23,787 bases of DNA from Bog-756 sp050011635 (GCA_050011635.1 JBEKIU010000043.1:1-23787); one strand, 5' to 3'; shown: positions 1 to 7,540, counted from the first letter of the stretch. Notes: a model not told the origin generated them from the sequence alone. Translations and numbers: made by a program.

Positions 1-1125
1 GTCGACCTGTCCGATCTCGTCGCCCTGGTAGAGGACGGGCGTGCCCCGGAGGCACAACAGCATGAGCAACGAGACGCGGGCCTTGGCGTCGTCACCCGCG
101 GCCCAGCGAGTGGCGAACCGGGACATGTCATGATTCGACCCGGTCCATGCCGGCCAGGCCCCGGGGGGCAGGGCCAGTTCGAGGGCCTCGACGATGGCGC
201 GCATGGCCTTCTCTTCGAGCGGCGCGCTGATGAAAGGGAAGTTGAAGGCCATGTGGAGCTCGTCCCGACCGTTGCCGTAGTACCGGGCCAGTGCGTCCAT
301 CTGCTCCACCGGCGTCTCGCCCACGAGCACGCTCCCCGGGTACCCGTCGGCCAGTCGCCGCCAGTGCCTGATCACCTCGTGGACCTCAGGCCGGTTGGCG
401 TTGTAGACGGAGCGCTGGCCGAAGAGCTGTTCCTCGAACGTGTCCGCGTCGGTGGCGGGCGGGTTGTCCCGCAGCAGCGCGTCCTTGACGATCATGTTGC
501 ACACGTCGATGCGGAAGCCGGCGACCCCGCGATCGAGCCAGAACCCCATGATCCCGTCGAAGGCGGCCCAGACCTCGTCGTCCCACCAGTTGAGATCGGG
601 CTGCTGGCGCAGATGATTGTGGAGGTAGTACTGGCCGGTGACATCGTCGAGCGTCCAGGCCGGCCCGCCGAAGCTGGACACCCAGTTGTTGGGGGGTGAG
701 CCATCGCCTTTCGGGTCGGCCCAGACGTACCAGTTCCGCCGGCGGGCGGTCGGCGACGAGCGGGAATCGACGAACCACTCGTGTTCCTCACTGGTGTGGT
801 TGGGGACGAGGTCCATGATCACGCGGAGGTCCCAGCGCCCGGCTTCGGCGATGAGGCGGTCGACGTCCTCCAGGGTGCCCAGCTCCGGGTCCACGGCCAC
901 ATAGTCGGCCACGTCGTAGCCCCAGTCGGCGTTGGGTGAGACGGTGATCGGACTGAGCCAGATCCCGTCCACCCCCAACCCCTTGATGTGGTCGAGATGT
1001 TCGATGATCCCGGGCAGATCCCCGACGCCATCACCGTTCGAGTCGGCGAAGGACCGGGGGTAGATCTGGTAGAGGACGCCGTGCTTCCACCATGGTGAAC
1101 CATCGGTCCGGGGCGGATCCGCCAC
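1..1125 (-). CDS. GH13 alpha-glucosidase/alpha-amylase-family enzyme, 3' end cut by window edge
   Basis: Glycoside hydrolase family 13, most like bacterial alpha-glucosidase or oligo-1,6-glucosidase enzymes that hydrolyse or transfer alpha-linked glucose in the cytoplasm. From a GTG at 1125 the product opens with WWKHGVLYQIYPRSFADSNG (residues 12-31), the usual GH13 N-terminus. Region I is DLVPNH (about 105-110). The catalytic nucleophile is D207 in GFRIDV, the acid/base is E270 in VLVGETP, and the transition-state stabiliser is D333 in SNHDMSR. The visible 375 codons end at YQGDEIGQVD, so the rest of the barrel and the C-terminal beta domain lie beyond base 1. The gene starts 4 bases after the PhyH stop. 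In this frame the sequence stays open for a further 53 codons upstream as a proline-rich stretch, so the N-terminus is uncertain (see findings). The exact substrate cannot be read from the sequence. Confidence 0.93.
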   Translation of the reverse strand, partial: MADPPRTDGSPWWKHGVLYQIYPRSFADSNGDGVGDLPGIIEHLDHIKGLGVDGIWLSPITVSPNADWGYDVADYVAVDPELGTLEDVDRLIAEAGRWDLRVIMDLVPNHTSEEHEWFVDSRSSPTARRRNWYVWADPKGDGSPPNNWVSSFGGPAWTLDDVTGQYYLHNHLRQQPDLNWWDDEVWAAFDGIMGFWLDRGVAGFRIDVCNMIVKDALLRDNPPATDADTFEEQLFGQRSVYNANRPEVHEVIRHWRRLADGYPGSVLVGETPVEQMDALARYYGNGRDELHMAFNFPFISAPLEEKAMRAIVEALELALPPGAWPAWTGSNHDMSRFATRWAAGDDAKARVSLLMLLCLRGTPVLYQGDEIGQVD

Positions 1126-1129
1126 GATG

Positions 1130-2158
1130 CTAGGAGATGCCTCGGCCGCCGGCGAGACCGGCGGTGGCGTGAACGGTGGTGGTGCGACCGGTGGTGCCGG
1201 CGGTGGTGGTGGCGGTGGTGCCGGTGGCGGTGGCGGTGGCGGAGGTGGTGCCGGCGGCGGTGGCGGTGGCCTGCCGCCACGGTGTCATGTCCAGGCGGGG
1301 ATAGCGGGCGGCCACTCCGTCCAGCGTCTCCTGGTTCCAGTAGGGATGGCCGGGCTCGGGGAACCCGAGCACGGTGAGCTGTCGGACCGAGGCTGTCGGG
1401 ACGAACCGGTGCCAAGCCATGTCCTCGGCCGCCGACGGCCACGCCTGGGAGCCCAGCCAGTCGGTGGCCACCGGCTTGTAGGCCACGTGGAGCAGGAACC
1501 GGGCCTTCCTCTTCGCCGTCAGCGACGTCCCGCGGTGGTAGACGTCCGGCCGGTACGCGAGCACCGACCCGGACGGGCCGGAGGCGGGGACCTCGGATGC
1601 GTACAGCGGGGCGTACTCGTCCAGGCTGAGGTAGGTACGCTCCACCGGGATGTCCCGGGTCAGCCGTCTGGACACCATCCGGGTGGCTGCTAACTCGGGC
1701 GTCACGTCACTGAGATAGACGAAGAGCTCGAGGTGCCGGTAGCCGACATCGGCCCGCGGCACCACCAGCGTGTGGTTGCCGTAGTCGACATGGAGCAGCT
1801 GCTCGTACTCGGGGTCACCGTCGGAGTACTTGGCGGTGGCGTGGCCCTGGTAGAGGCGGAGCTGGTCCGTCCCCAGCAGATCCTCGGCCAGGGCGATGAG
1901 ACGCTCGTGCACGATGAGGTGGTTGAGCGCCATCCCCTCGAGCGGGAAGGTGGGCTTCTTCGCGTCCCAGCTGGCGTCGTGGACGTTGCCACCGGGCGCG
2001 CCGAGGCCGGCGGCGAACGCCTCGGCCGTGGGATAGAGGTCGGGAAGCTCGGCTTGGGCGGCGGCAACATCGTCGGCGGGAAGGAAGTGCTCCAGCACGC
2101 ACCACCCCTCTTCGTGCCAGTTGGCCCTCTGTTCGTCATCCAGGATCGGGTCGTCCAC
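1130..2158 (-). CDS. Phytanoyl-CoA dioxygenase (PhyH) family Fe(II)/2-oxoglutarate oxygenase
   Basis: Non-heme iron oxygenase of the PhyH family, which hydroxylates small molecules or acyl groups using 2-oxoglutarate and O2. The iron ligands are visible as the HVD motif in LLHVDYGNHT (H123, D125) and a distal histidine in DVYHRGTS (H208). Downstream arginines in AKRKARF (about 216-220) are candidates for binding 2-oxoglutarate. I chose the GTG at 2158 because a TATACA -10-like box ends 6 nt before it. An alternative GTG at 2179 would add 7 residues. The conserved fold ends near LDMTPWRQ (about 290-297). The last 46 or so residues are an Ala/Thr/Gly low-complexity tail that looks unnatural, whereas the next frame through the same DNA reads as a proline-rich linker into the GH13 enzyme. 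The substrate is unknown; glycosidase neighbours do not fix it. Confidence 0.85.
   Translation of the reverse strand: MDDPILDDEQRANWHEEGWCVLEHFLPADDVAAAQAELPDLYPTAEAFAAGLGAPGGNVHDASWDAKKPTFPLEGMALNHLIVHERLIALAEDLLGTDQLRLYQGHATAKYSDGDPEYEQLLHVDYGNHTLVVPRADVGYRHLELFVYLSDVTPELAATRMVSRRLTRDIPVERTYLSLDEYAPLYASEVPASGPSGSVLAYRPDVYHRGTSLTAKRKARFLLHVAYKPVATDWLGSQAWPSAAEDMAWHRFVPTASVRQLTVLGFPEPGHPYWNQETLDGVAARYPRLDMTPWRQATATAAGTTSATATATGTTATTTAGTTGRTTTVHATAGLAGGRGIS
1132..1284 (-). repeat. CCACCG-type low-complexity repeat at the PhyH/GH13 junction
   Basis: A run of GGTGGC/GGTGGT-like units on the plus strand (densest at about 1155-1270). On the coding strand it reads Ala/Thr in the PhyH frame, His/Arg in a second frame, and proline (PPPPPPAPPPP and similar) in the GH13 frame. 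The proline frame is open from just after a TGA at 1287-1285 straight into the GH13 gene. Such repeats are prone to one-unit or one-base slippage. Confidence 0.85.
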
Positions 2159-2170
2159 CGGACCTGTATA
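2156..2170 (-). promoter_or_regulatory. Candidate leaderless promoter -10 for the PhyH gene
   Basis: On the minus strand TATACA (2170-2165) is followed by exactly 6 nt (GGTCCG) and a GTG start (2158-2156). This spacing would put the transcription start at the first base of the start codon. It matches the spacing at several other genes in the window. No Shine-Dalgarno sequence could fit between box and start. Confidence 0.45.
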
Positions 2171-2206
2171 CCAGCGCACGGCGCGGGCGATCGTTCCGGT
2201 GAGCTG

Positions 2207-3736
2207 TCAGCCGGTGGGCAGCGGCAGCCAGGGCTGGACAGTGATCCAGCACGTGAACTCGGGGATCTTGTCCTTGGGCATGTGGCACTGGGCCGAGGGC
2301 GGCGAGTTGATGTGCAACTTGACCACCTGGTACTTGACGGGACCGTAGCGCTTGTCCGGGCCATAGCTCAGGACCGGGGTATAGGTGCCCGGGAAGTTCG
2401 TGATCTTGGACATGGCGGTGACGAATGTGCGCCGGTTGAGATCGGGGCCGGCGCTCTTCGCCGCGGTGTCGAAGAGGGCGATGACCTGGCACCAGCCGGC
2501 GATTGGCCCCTGCTCCTCGATGTAGTCCTCCTGGTTCCCGGGTGGCACCTGGGGGTAGGCCTTGTGCCAGACCGCCCAGCACTTGCGGAGGCCGGGGTCG
2601 TAGCCGCCCTGGCTCTCGGGCCGGTCGTCGTCGATACCGCCCAGGGTCTCGGTGGTCAGGCCCTCCTGGCCGTTGAGGGCCTTGGCGTAGGGCACGGGCA
2701 GGAGCCCGAGGGCCGTCTCGATGCTCTCCTCGTAATCGCTCAGTAGGAGCTTGGGGAACCACTGCTGGGCGGTCTCCGCCTGGAGCACCGGGTAGAAGAC
2801 GTTGAACGGCATCAGGGGGATGATCGAGGTGACACCGGCGGTGCGGAGCTGCTGGATGACCAGGGGGGCCTCGGCGTCGGTGGTCGAGGTGTCGTCGGGG
2901 TTGGCGTCGATCGTCTTCACGACCGAGGTGACGCCGGCCCGGCGAAGGTCGGGCAGCAGGTAGTCGTCGAGCGCGGCCTGGTCCGATGCCCGGTCGCCGG
3001 CGATGATGCCCACCTTGATGTCGCCGCCGATCAGGTCGGCGCTCAGCCCCCAATTGACCACGGCCTGGAGGATGGTGGCCTGGTCGGGCCCGGTCCACCA
3101 CAGGTAGGGCGAGCCCTGGTTGGTCCAGTTGGTGACGGTGGTCCACTGGCCGATGAACGGGGTCTGACCCTCCTGGGTGATGCAGAGCTCGTCGTCGCCC
3201 GTCCAGTCCCCGAGCCCGTCCAGCACGGCGAACACCGCCGGCGAGCCCTCGGTCCAGGTCTTGCACAGTGACCGCATCTCGGTCTCGTTGGTCGGGTCGA
3301 AGGTGGTGATGATGGGGTTGATCTTTCGACCGTTGATGCCCCCCTTGTCGTTGATCTGCTTGACGAAGAGGTCGATGGCCTTGGTCTGCTCCCCGAACTC
3401 GACGTCGGCCTCGAATCCCTCTTTGCCGGCCAGCGAGTTGAGGGCGACCACCGGGAAGACGACGCTGATACCGTGTTTGGTGACGCCCCGTGACGAGGTG
3501 CTGGCCGAGCTCACCGGGCTGGGCCCGGACCCCGAAGTCCCCCCGGTCGGCTGGACCTGGATCGTCCCCGGCGCCGACGTGGCCGTCGGGGACGTCGCCA
3601 CCCAGACCGTCGTACCGACGATGACCGCCCCGACCAGCACCACGGTACGGATCTGGGTGGACCGTGGTCGCCGGACGAAATGACCCCAGGATCGGGTCAG
3701 CCCTCCCAGTGGGTTCCACCGGGTCGGTCCACTCAT
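2207..3736 (-). CDS. Periplasmic ligand-binding protein (branched-chain amino acid/Peripla_BP type) with N-terminal membrane anchor
   Basis: A 509-residue extracytoplasmic binding protein of the type I periplasmic fold, resembling the substrate-binding subunits of branched-chain-amino-acid/amide ABC importers. Typical sequence includes the INDKGGINGRKINPI stretch and the following TTFDPTNE. I chose the ATG at 3736 because AAGGAG lies 8 nt upstream; an in-frame ATG at 3742 sits only 2 nt from that site. Residues 31-47 form one hydrophobic segment after a basic stretch (RRPRSTQIR), followed by a Ser/Thr/Pro/Gly-rich linker (about 49-83). There is no lipobox cysteine, so it is either an uncleaved signal anchor or a Sec-cleaved protein. 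No importer permease is adjacent; the divergent neighbour is an ABC-2 exporter. The ligand is unknown. Confidence 0.85.
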   Translation of the reverse strand: MSGPTRWNPLGGLTRSWGHFVRRPRSTQIRTVVLVGAVIVGTTVWVATSPTATSAPGTIQVQPTGGTSGSGPSPVSSASTSSRGVTKHGISVVFPVVALNSLAGKEGFEADVEFGEQTKAIDLFVKQINDKGGINGRKINPIITTFDPTNETEMRSLCKTWTEGSPAVFAVLDGLGDWTGDDELCITQEGQTPFIGQWTTVTNWTNQGSPYLWWTGPDQATILQAVVNWGLSADLIGGDIKVGIIAGDRASDQAALDDYLLPDLRRAGVTSVVKTIDANPDDTSTTDAEAPLVIQQLRTAGVTSIIPLMPFNVFYPVLQAETAQQWFPKLLLSDYEESIETALGLLPVPYAKALNGQEGLTTETLGGIDDDRPESQGGYDPGLRKCWAVWHKAYPQVPPGNQEDYIEEQGPIAGWCQVIALFDTAAKSAGPDLNRRTFVTAMSKITNFPGTYTPVLSYGPDKRYGPVKYQVVKLHINSPPSAQCHMPKDKIPEFTCWITVQPWLPLPTG

Positions 3737-3888
3737 GTGCATCGCTCCTTCTGGTGGGTCTAGCTGCGCCCTGCAAGCCTGCCCGGCACGGTCCCTCGTG
3801 CCTTCACATGACCCGCAACGTGTGCCGCGTGCCCTCAGTACCGTATCGTCGTCGTCGACCGAGGACTCGTCGAGCTCCGCCGGTGGCA

Positions 3889-3933
3889 TTGACACATCCC
3901 GGGCAACCGCGCAGACAATCCCCGGGCAAGGAG
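3889..3933 (+). promoter_or_regulatory. Candidate promoter and SD for the ABC exporter operon, with flanking direct repeats
   Basis: A perfect TTGACA -35 (3889-3894) is followed after 19 nt by GACAAT (3914-3919), and an AAGGAG ribosome-binding site (3928-3933) lies 10 nt before the ATG at 3944. The 9-mer CCCGGGCAA occurs twice (3898-3906 and 3921-3929), 23 bp apart and bracketing the -10, so it could be a regulator half-site pair. The 207-nt divergent gap (3737-3943) also contains TACGGT on the minus strand as a weak -10 candidate for the binding-protein gene. Confidence 0.45.
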
Positions 3934-3943
3934 AGCGCAGGAC

Positions 3944-5020
3944 ATGAACGGTGGGGCTCACGATCGGGCGGCCGGCGCGTTCCCGCGCGCCGAGCCGCAC
4001 CCGTCGCACGGTGAATTCCCCGATCGGCGGTCGGCTCCCGGCGACGGTCCGTATGCGGTCGAAGTCTCCGACCTGGTCAAGCGGTACCCGAAAGCCCCCA
4101 CGGACTCCTTGGCCGGGGTCACCTTCCAGGTGCGGCGGGGTGAGGTCTTCGGCTTTCTCGGGCCCAACGGTGCCGGGAAGACCACCACGATCGGGATCCT
4201 GACCACTCGGATCCGTCCCACCCGGGGCCGCGCCCTCGTGGCCGGCGTCGATGTGGTCGCCGACCCCGTCGGGGCACGCCGTGTGCTGGGCGTGGTCCCC
4301 CAGCAGAACAATCTCGACCGCTCGCTATCGGTCCGACAGAACCTGCTCTTTCACGCCAGCTATCACGGCGTGCCCAGAGTGCGCCGGCAACAGCTGGCCG
4401 ACAACCTGCTCGAGCAGTTCGGACTGGCCGACAGGTCCGACGGCCGGCCCGACGACTTCTCCGGAGGACAGATCCAGCGCATGATGATCGCCCGTGCCCT
4501 GATGCACGCCCCGGCCGTGTTGTTCCTCGACGAGCCGTCCACCGGGCTCGATCCGGCCGCCCGGCTCTTCCTGTGGGAGAAGGTGGCCGAGCTCAGGGCG
4601 GGTGGGACCACCGTGGTCATCACCACCCACGACATGGACGAGGCCGCCACCTTGAGCGATCGCGTCGCCATCATCGACCACGGAACGTTGCTGGCCCTCG
4701 ACACCCCCGGCGCGCTGGTCCGGGGCATGACCGGGGAGCGCACCCTCGACTGCACCATCGAGCGGGGCCCCACAACCGACGCGGCCGCCGTGGGTGCTGC
4801 GGTCGGAGGGCTGCCCGGGGTCAGCCAGATCGAGCCGCTGGACGATCCAGGTGGGGGCGGGTGGCGGCTGCGCATCTACGTCGAGGGCGAAGCTGCTTCC
4901 TTTGTGGCCCCCGTGGCCCAGGCCATCAGCGCCGCCGGTGGGCGGCTCACCGATGCCCGCCTGGGTGAGCCGAACCTCGAGGACGTCTTCATCCACCTCA
5001 CTGGGAGGGCTCTGCGGTGA
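3944..5020 (+). CDS. ABC-2 exporter ATP-binding protein (DrrA-like)
   Basis: Nucleotide-binding subunit of an ABC-2 type exporter, hydrolysing ATP to drive export through the permease encoded next. Walker A is GPNGAGKTT (73-81), the Q-loop is VVPQQN (118-122), the signature is FSGGQ (172-176), Walker B is VLFLDEP (192-198) and the H-loop is TTHD (H229). The length (358 aa) and a C-terminal extension ending in LEDVFIHLTG are typical of the daunorubicin-resistance DrrA branch. The ATG at 3944 has an AAGGAG site 10 nt upstream. The N-terminal 35 or so residues before the domain are not conserved-looking, so a later start is possible. The stop overlaps the permease start (GTGA), implying translational coupling. 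The exported substrate could be a drug, lipid or polysaccharide and cannot be told from sequence. Confidence 0.93.
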   Translation: MNGGAHDRAAGAFPRAEPHPSHGEFPDRRSAPGDGPYAVEVSDLVKRYPKAPTDSLAGVTFQVRRGEVFGFLGPNGAGKTTTIGILTTRIRPTRGRALVAGVDVVADPVGARRVLGVVPQQNNLDRSLSVRQNLLFHASYHGVPRVRRQQLADNLLEQFGLADRSDGRPDDFSGGQIQRMMIARALMHAPAVLFLDEPSTGLDPAARLFLWEKVAELRAGGTTVVITTHDMDEAATLSDRVAIIDHGTLLALDTPGALVRGMTGERTLDCTIERGPTTDAAAVGAAVGGLPGVSQIEPLDDPGGGGWRLRIYVEGEAASFVAPVAQAISAAGGRLTDARLGEPNLEDVFIHLTGRALR

Positions 5021-5847
5021 CCACCGCACGAACCGACACCCCCGAGCCGGTGGCCGGCCTCGAGCATCTCCCTCACTGGGGTCCGGGCCGGACCTTCGGG
5101 GCCATACTGCGACGCGATCTCTTCGTCACCGGGCGCGAGTTCCCGGTCTTCCTGGCCCAGGTGATCCTGCAGCCCCTCTTCCTGCTGTTCGTGTTCGGGA
5201 AGGTGCTCACCGAGCTCGGGTACGCCAGACCCGGATACGAGGAGGTGCTCTTTCCCGGCCTGGTGGCGCTGGCCGCCGTGCTCACCGGGCTCCAGAGCAC
5301 CGCCCTCCCGCTGGTGATCGAATTCTCCTACAGCAACGAGATCGAAGACCGCCTGCTGGCCCCACTCCCCATCGGCGCCGTGGCCGTCGAGAAGGTTGTC
5401 TTCGCGGCCATGAGGGCGTGTGTGGCGGCGGCCGTGATGTTCCCGGTCGGCGTGTGGATCCTGGGCTCGATCCCCTGGCGGGCGTCGACAGGGCCGGCGG
5501 TGGTGGCCATGATCGTCCTCGGCGCCCTGCTGGGAGCGGCCATGGGTCTCATCCTGGGCACCTACGTGCCGCCCAACCGGATCAGCGTGACCTTGACGCT
5601 GGTCCTGACTCCTCTCATCTTCACCGGCTCCAGCCAGTACCCGTGGCCCTCGCTCGGCCACATCCGATGGTTCCAGGTCGTGTCGGCCCTCAATCCGATG
5701 ACCTACGTGAGCGAGGGCTTACGCGGCCTCATGGCGCCGAACGTCCCTCACATCCAGACCTGGATCTGTTTTGTGGTCGCCATCGGATCCTTGGTCGTGC
5801 TCATGGTCGTCGGCATGGCCGGCTTCCGACGACGAGCCCTCGGATGA
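5017..5847 (+). CDS. ABC-2 family exporter permease (DrrB-like)
   Basis: Membrane subunit pairing with the preceding ATPase. The 276 residues contain about six hydrophobic segments (roughly 43-61, 78-97, 128-149, 161-182, 190-205, 249-269), which is standard for ABC-2 permeases. A conserved C-terminal motif, LNPMTYVSEGLRGLM (225-239), precedes the last helix. The GTG start at 5017 overlaps the TGA of the ATPase, so the two are made in a coupled fashion. The N-terminal 25 or so residues are hydrophilic and cytoplasmic. There is no sign of truncation. The next gene has its own likely promoter (TACGCT at 5865-5870), so the exporter is probably a two-gene unit. Confidence 0.92.
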   Translation: MTTARTDTPEPVAGLEHLPHWGPGRTFGAILRRDLFVTGREFPVFLAQVILQPLFLLFVFGKVLTELGYARPGYEEVLFPGLVALAAVLTGLQSTALPLVIEFSYSNEIEDRLLAPLPIGAVAVEKVVFAAMRACVAAAVMFPVGVWILGSIPWRASTGPAVVAMIVLGALLGAAMGLILGTYVPPNRISVTLTLVLTPLIFTGSSQYPWPSLGHIRWFQVVSALNPMTYVSEGLRGLMAPNVPHIQTWICFVVAIGSLVVLMVVGMAGFRRRALG

Positions 5848-5864
5848 CGGTCCGGTCGCTCCGT

Positions 5865-5879
5865 TACGCTGCCCCAATG
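5865..5879 (+). promoter_or_regulatory. Candidate leaderless promoter before the LmbE-family gene
   Basis: TACGCT (5865-5870) is followed by 6 nt and an ATG (5877-5879), which is the spacing expected if transcription starts on the A of the ATG. There is no purine-rich ribosome-binding site in this stretch. Confidence 0.5.
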
Positions 5880-5915
5880 GACGGCGACCCTGCGATGACG
5901 ACGACCCTGCGATGA
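5877..5915 (+). CDS. 12-codon leaderless ORF overlapping the LmbE-family start (candidate)
   Basis: Reads MDGDPAMTTTLR and stops at TGA 5913-5915, which overlaps the ATG at 5912 as ATGA. The start sits 6 nt after a TANNNT box, so it would be the first codon of a leaderless mRNA. Inside it is a 17-bp tandem duplication; removing one copy puts this ATG in frame with the LmbE-family gene. It is therefore either the frameshifted former start of that gene or a short coupling ORF. There is no homology evidence for a function of the peptide. Confidence 0.4.
   Translation: MDGDPAMTTTLR
5881..5914 (+). repeat. 17-bp tandem duplication across the LmbE-family start
   Basis: The units acggcgaccctgcgatg (5881-5897) and acgacgaccctgcgatg (5898-5914) differ at one base. 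Because 17 is not a multiple of three, the duplication shifts the frame between the upstream ATG at 5877 and the downstream gene. Confidence 0.85.
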
Positions 5916-6721
5916 TGGCGACCCGGGACGACAAAGAGCTGTGGGGCCTCCTCGATCCCTCCGTGTTGGCCTCGATCGTGGTGGTGTCACCCCACTTCGA
6001 CGACGCCGCCCTGGGCGCAGCCCACCTCCTCATCTCACACCCTGGTAGCACGGTCATCACCGTGCTGGGCGGGCGCCCGCCGTCCTATCCGGAGGTCGTG
6101 ACGTCCTGGGACGCAGCAGGCGGATTCAAGACCGGCGACGACGTGGTGGAGGCGAGACGAGAGGAGGACCGTGCGGCCATGGCCTCGATGCAGGCAACGC
6201 CGGTGTGGCTCGACTTCCCCGACCACCAGTACCTGCCCGCGGACGAACGCCCGACACCCGCCGAGGTAGCTCCCCCCCTCCGCCAGGCCATTGTCGCCAC
6301 CGGAGCCAGCGCGGTGTTCCTGCCCATGGGGCTGGCCAATCCCGATCACGTATTGACCCATGACGCCGGCCTGCAGGCCCGAGCGGCCATGGTCGAGGAG
6401 GGCAGCGATCTGAGCTGGTTCTGCTACGAGGACGCCGGCTACAAGCATCTCCCCGGCCTCCTGGCCTGGCGGATCTCGAAGCTCTTCCGCAGCGGCCTGT
6501 GGCCCACGCCGGCTGTCGTGCCAGTGGCACCGGACATGTCGGCCAAACGGACGGCCATCTGGAAGTACGCCAGCCAGGTGGCCCCGCTGGAGCGGGACCA
6601 CCTGTTGTCCGAACGCCTGGAGGCCAACGTGCCCGAGCCGTACTGGCGGCTGGGCCCACCGCCGCCGGGCTGGGAACGCCTAACCTCGGCAGATGATCTC
6701 GATGGCCGTCGCACCGACTGA
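5912..6721 (+). CDS. LmbE/PIG-L family deacetylase (GlcNAc-type zinc hydrolase)
   Basis: Zinc-dependent N-deacetylase fold used on GlcNAc-inositol, mycothiol and bacillithiol precursors, conjugates and antibiotic sugars. The metal-binding motif reads VSPHFDDAALGA (H28, D30/D31), a variant of the usual PHPDDE. The third ligand region reads NPDHVLTHDA (H146, H150). The 269 residues are a normal length. The ATG at 5912 is the most 5' in-frame start that the overlapping 12-codon ORF permits. Further upstream in-frame codons exist but would lie before the likely promoter. It follows the exporter and precedes the SDR. The PHF instead of PHP change and lack of the usual glutamate after DD are small departures, so deacetylase activity is likely but not certain. 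The substrate is unknown. Confidence 0.85.
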   Translation: MMATRDDKELWGLLDPSVLASIVVVSPHFDDAALGAAHLLISHPGSTVITVLGGRPPSYPEVVTSWDAAGGFKTGDDVVEARREEDRAAMASMQATPVWLDFPDHQYLPADERPTPAEVAPPLRQAIVATGASAVFLPMGLANPDHVLTHDAGLQARAAMVEEGSDLSWFCYEDAGYKHLPGLLAWRISKLFRSGLWPTPAVVPVAPDMSAKRTAIWKYASQVAPLERDHLLSERLEANVPEPYWRLGPPPPGWERLTSADDLDGRRTD

Positions 6722-6746
6722 ACCCGACGATGCTCTCCGACCCACC

Positions 6747-6762
6747 CCGGCGGGAAGGCCGG
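6747..6762 (+). promoter_or_regulatory. Small hairpin presenting the SDR ribosome-binding site in its loop
   Basis: CCGGC (6747-6751) can pair with GCCGG (6758-6762), leaving gggaag in the loop. This is the only SD-like sequence before the ATG at 6764. The stem is only five base pairs, so a regulatory role is speculative. Confidence 0.25.
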
Positions 6763-6763
6763 C

Positions 6764-7540
6764 ATGACGGGTTCGGTGAGCACTGCACTCGTCACCGGAG
6801 CCTCCTCGGGAATCGGAGCGGCCACCGCCCGGCTCCTCGCCGACCAGGGGACGACCGTTGCTCTGGTAGCCCGGCGGCCCGACCGGCTGGCGCAGGTCCT
6901 GACCGACTGCCAGGTCGGAGCACCCCGCTCCCGATCGTGGGCCGCCGACCTGTCCGATCCGGATGAGGCCGCCGCCCTCAGCCTGCGCATCTGGGACGAG
7001 CTCGGCCCCCTCGACGTGATCATCAACAACGCGGGCATCCCCATGCGGCGCCCTGTCGAACGCTTGACGATGGCCGAGGTCGAGCGGGTCATGACCGTCA
7101 ACTACCTGTCCCCGGTGGCCATCACCCTGGCCCTGCTCCCGCGGCTGCTCGCCCGCGGCTCGGGGACCATCGTCAATGTCTCGAGCCTCGGGGGCCGGTT
7201 GGGGATCGCCACCGAGGCCGCCTACAGCGCTTCGAAATTCGCACTGGCCGGATGGAGCGAGGCACTCGCTGCCGACCTGGTCGGAACCGGCGTCTCCGTG
7301 CGCCTGGTGCTGCCTGGAAGCATCGACACTGAAATCTGGGACCAGCCCGACAACGATCCCCCCATCTACACCGGGCCGCTCGTCCCGGCGGAGGAGGTCG
7401 CCGCCGGCATCGTCGAGTGCGTCGACAGCCACCTGTTCGAGCACTACCTCCCGGACATGCGGGCAGTCGTGGAGATGAAGACCAAGGATTTCGAGGGCTT
7501 CGTCGCCGGCATGCGAGCCATGGCCGACAAGAGGTCATGA
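6764..7540 (+). CDS. Short-chain dehydrogenase/reductase (SDR)
   Basis: Classical NAD(P)-dependent SDR of 258 residues that interconverts an alcohol and a ketone. The cofactor motif is TGASSGIG (11-18), followed by NNAG (88-91), N113, the catalytic serine in VNVSSLGG (S140/S141), and YSASK (Y154, K158), so the tetrad is complete. The basic ARR after the second strand (about 36-38) suggests NADP(H) preference. The start is the ATG at 6764 with a GGAAGG-like site 5-6 nt upstream. Its stop overlaps the start of the zinc alcohol dehydrogenase (ATGA), so the two oxidoreductases are co-translated and may act on the same substrate in sequence. Confidence 0.93.
   Translation: MTGSVSTALVTGASSGIGAATARLLADQGTTVALVARRPDRLAQVLTDCQVGAPRSRSWAADLSDPDEAAALSLRIWDELGPLDVIINNAGIPMRRPVERLTMAEVERVMTVNYLSPVAITLALLPRLLARGSGTIVNVSSLGGRLGIATEAAYSASKFALAGWSEALAADLVGTGVSVRLVLPGSIDTEIWDQPDNDPPIYTGPLVPAEEVAAGIVECVDSHLFEHYLPDMRAVVEMKTKDFEGFVAGMRAMADKRS

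Noticed and set aside
1127..1693. Glycine-rich plus-strand protein from the GGTGGC repeat
   Set aside because: The glycine run is the antisense of the Pro/Ala-Thr linker, and the rest is antisense to PhyH motifs.
2136..3776. Long alternate frame on the minus strand through the binding-protein gene
   Set aside because: Arg/Pro/Gly-rich composition with no domain; the overlapping frame has clear binding-protein motifs. High-GC codon bias leaves such shadow frames open.
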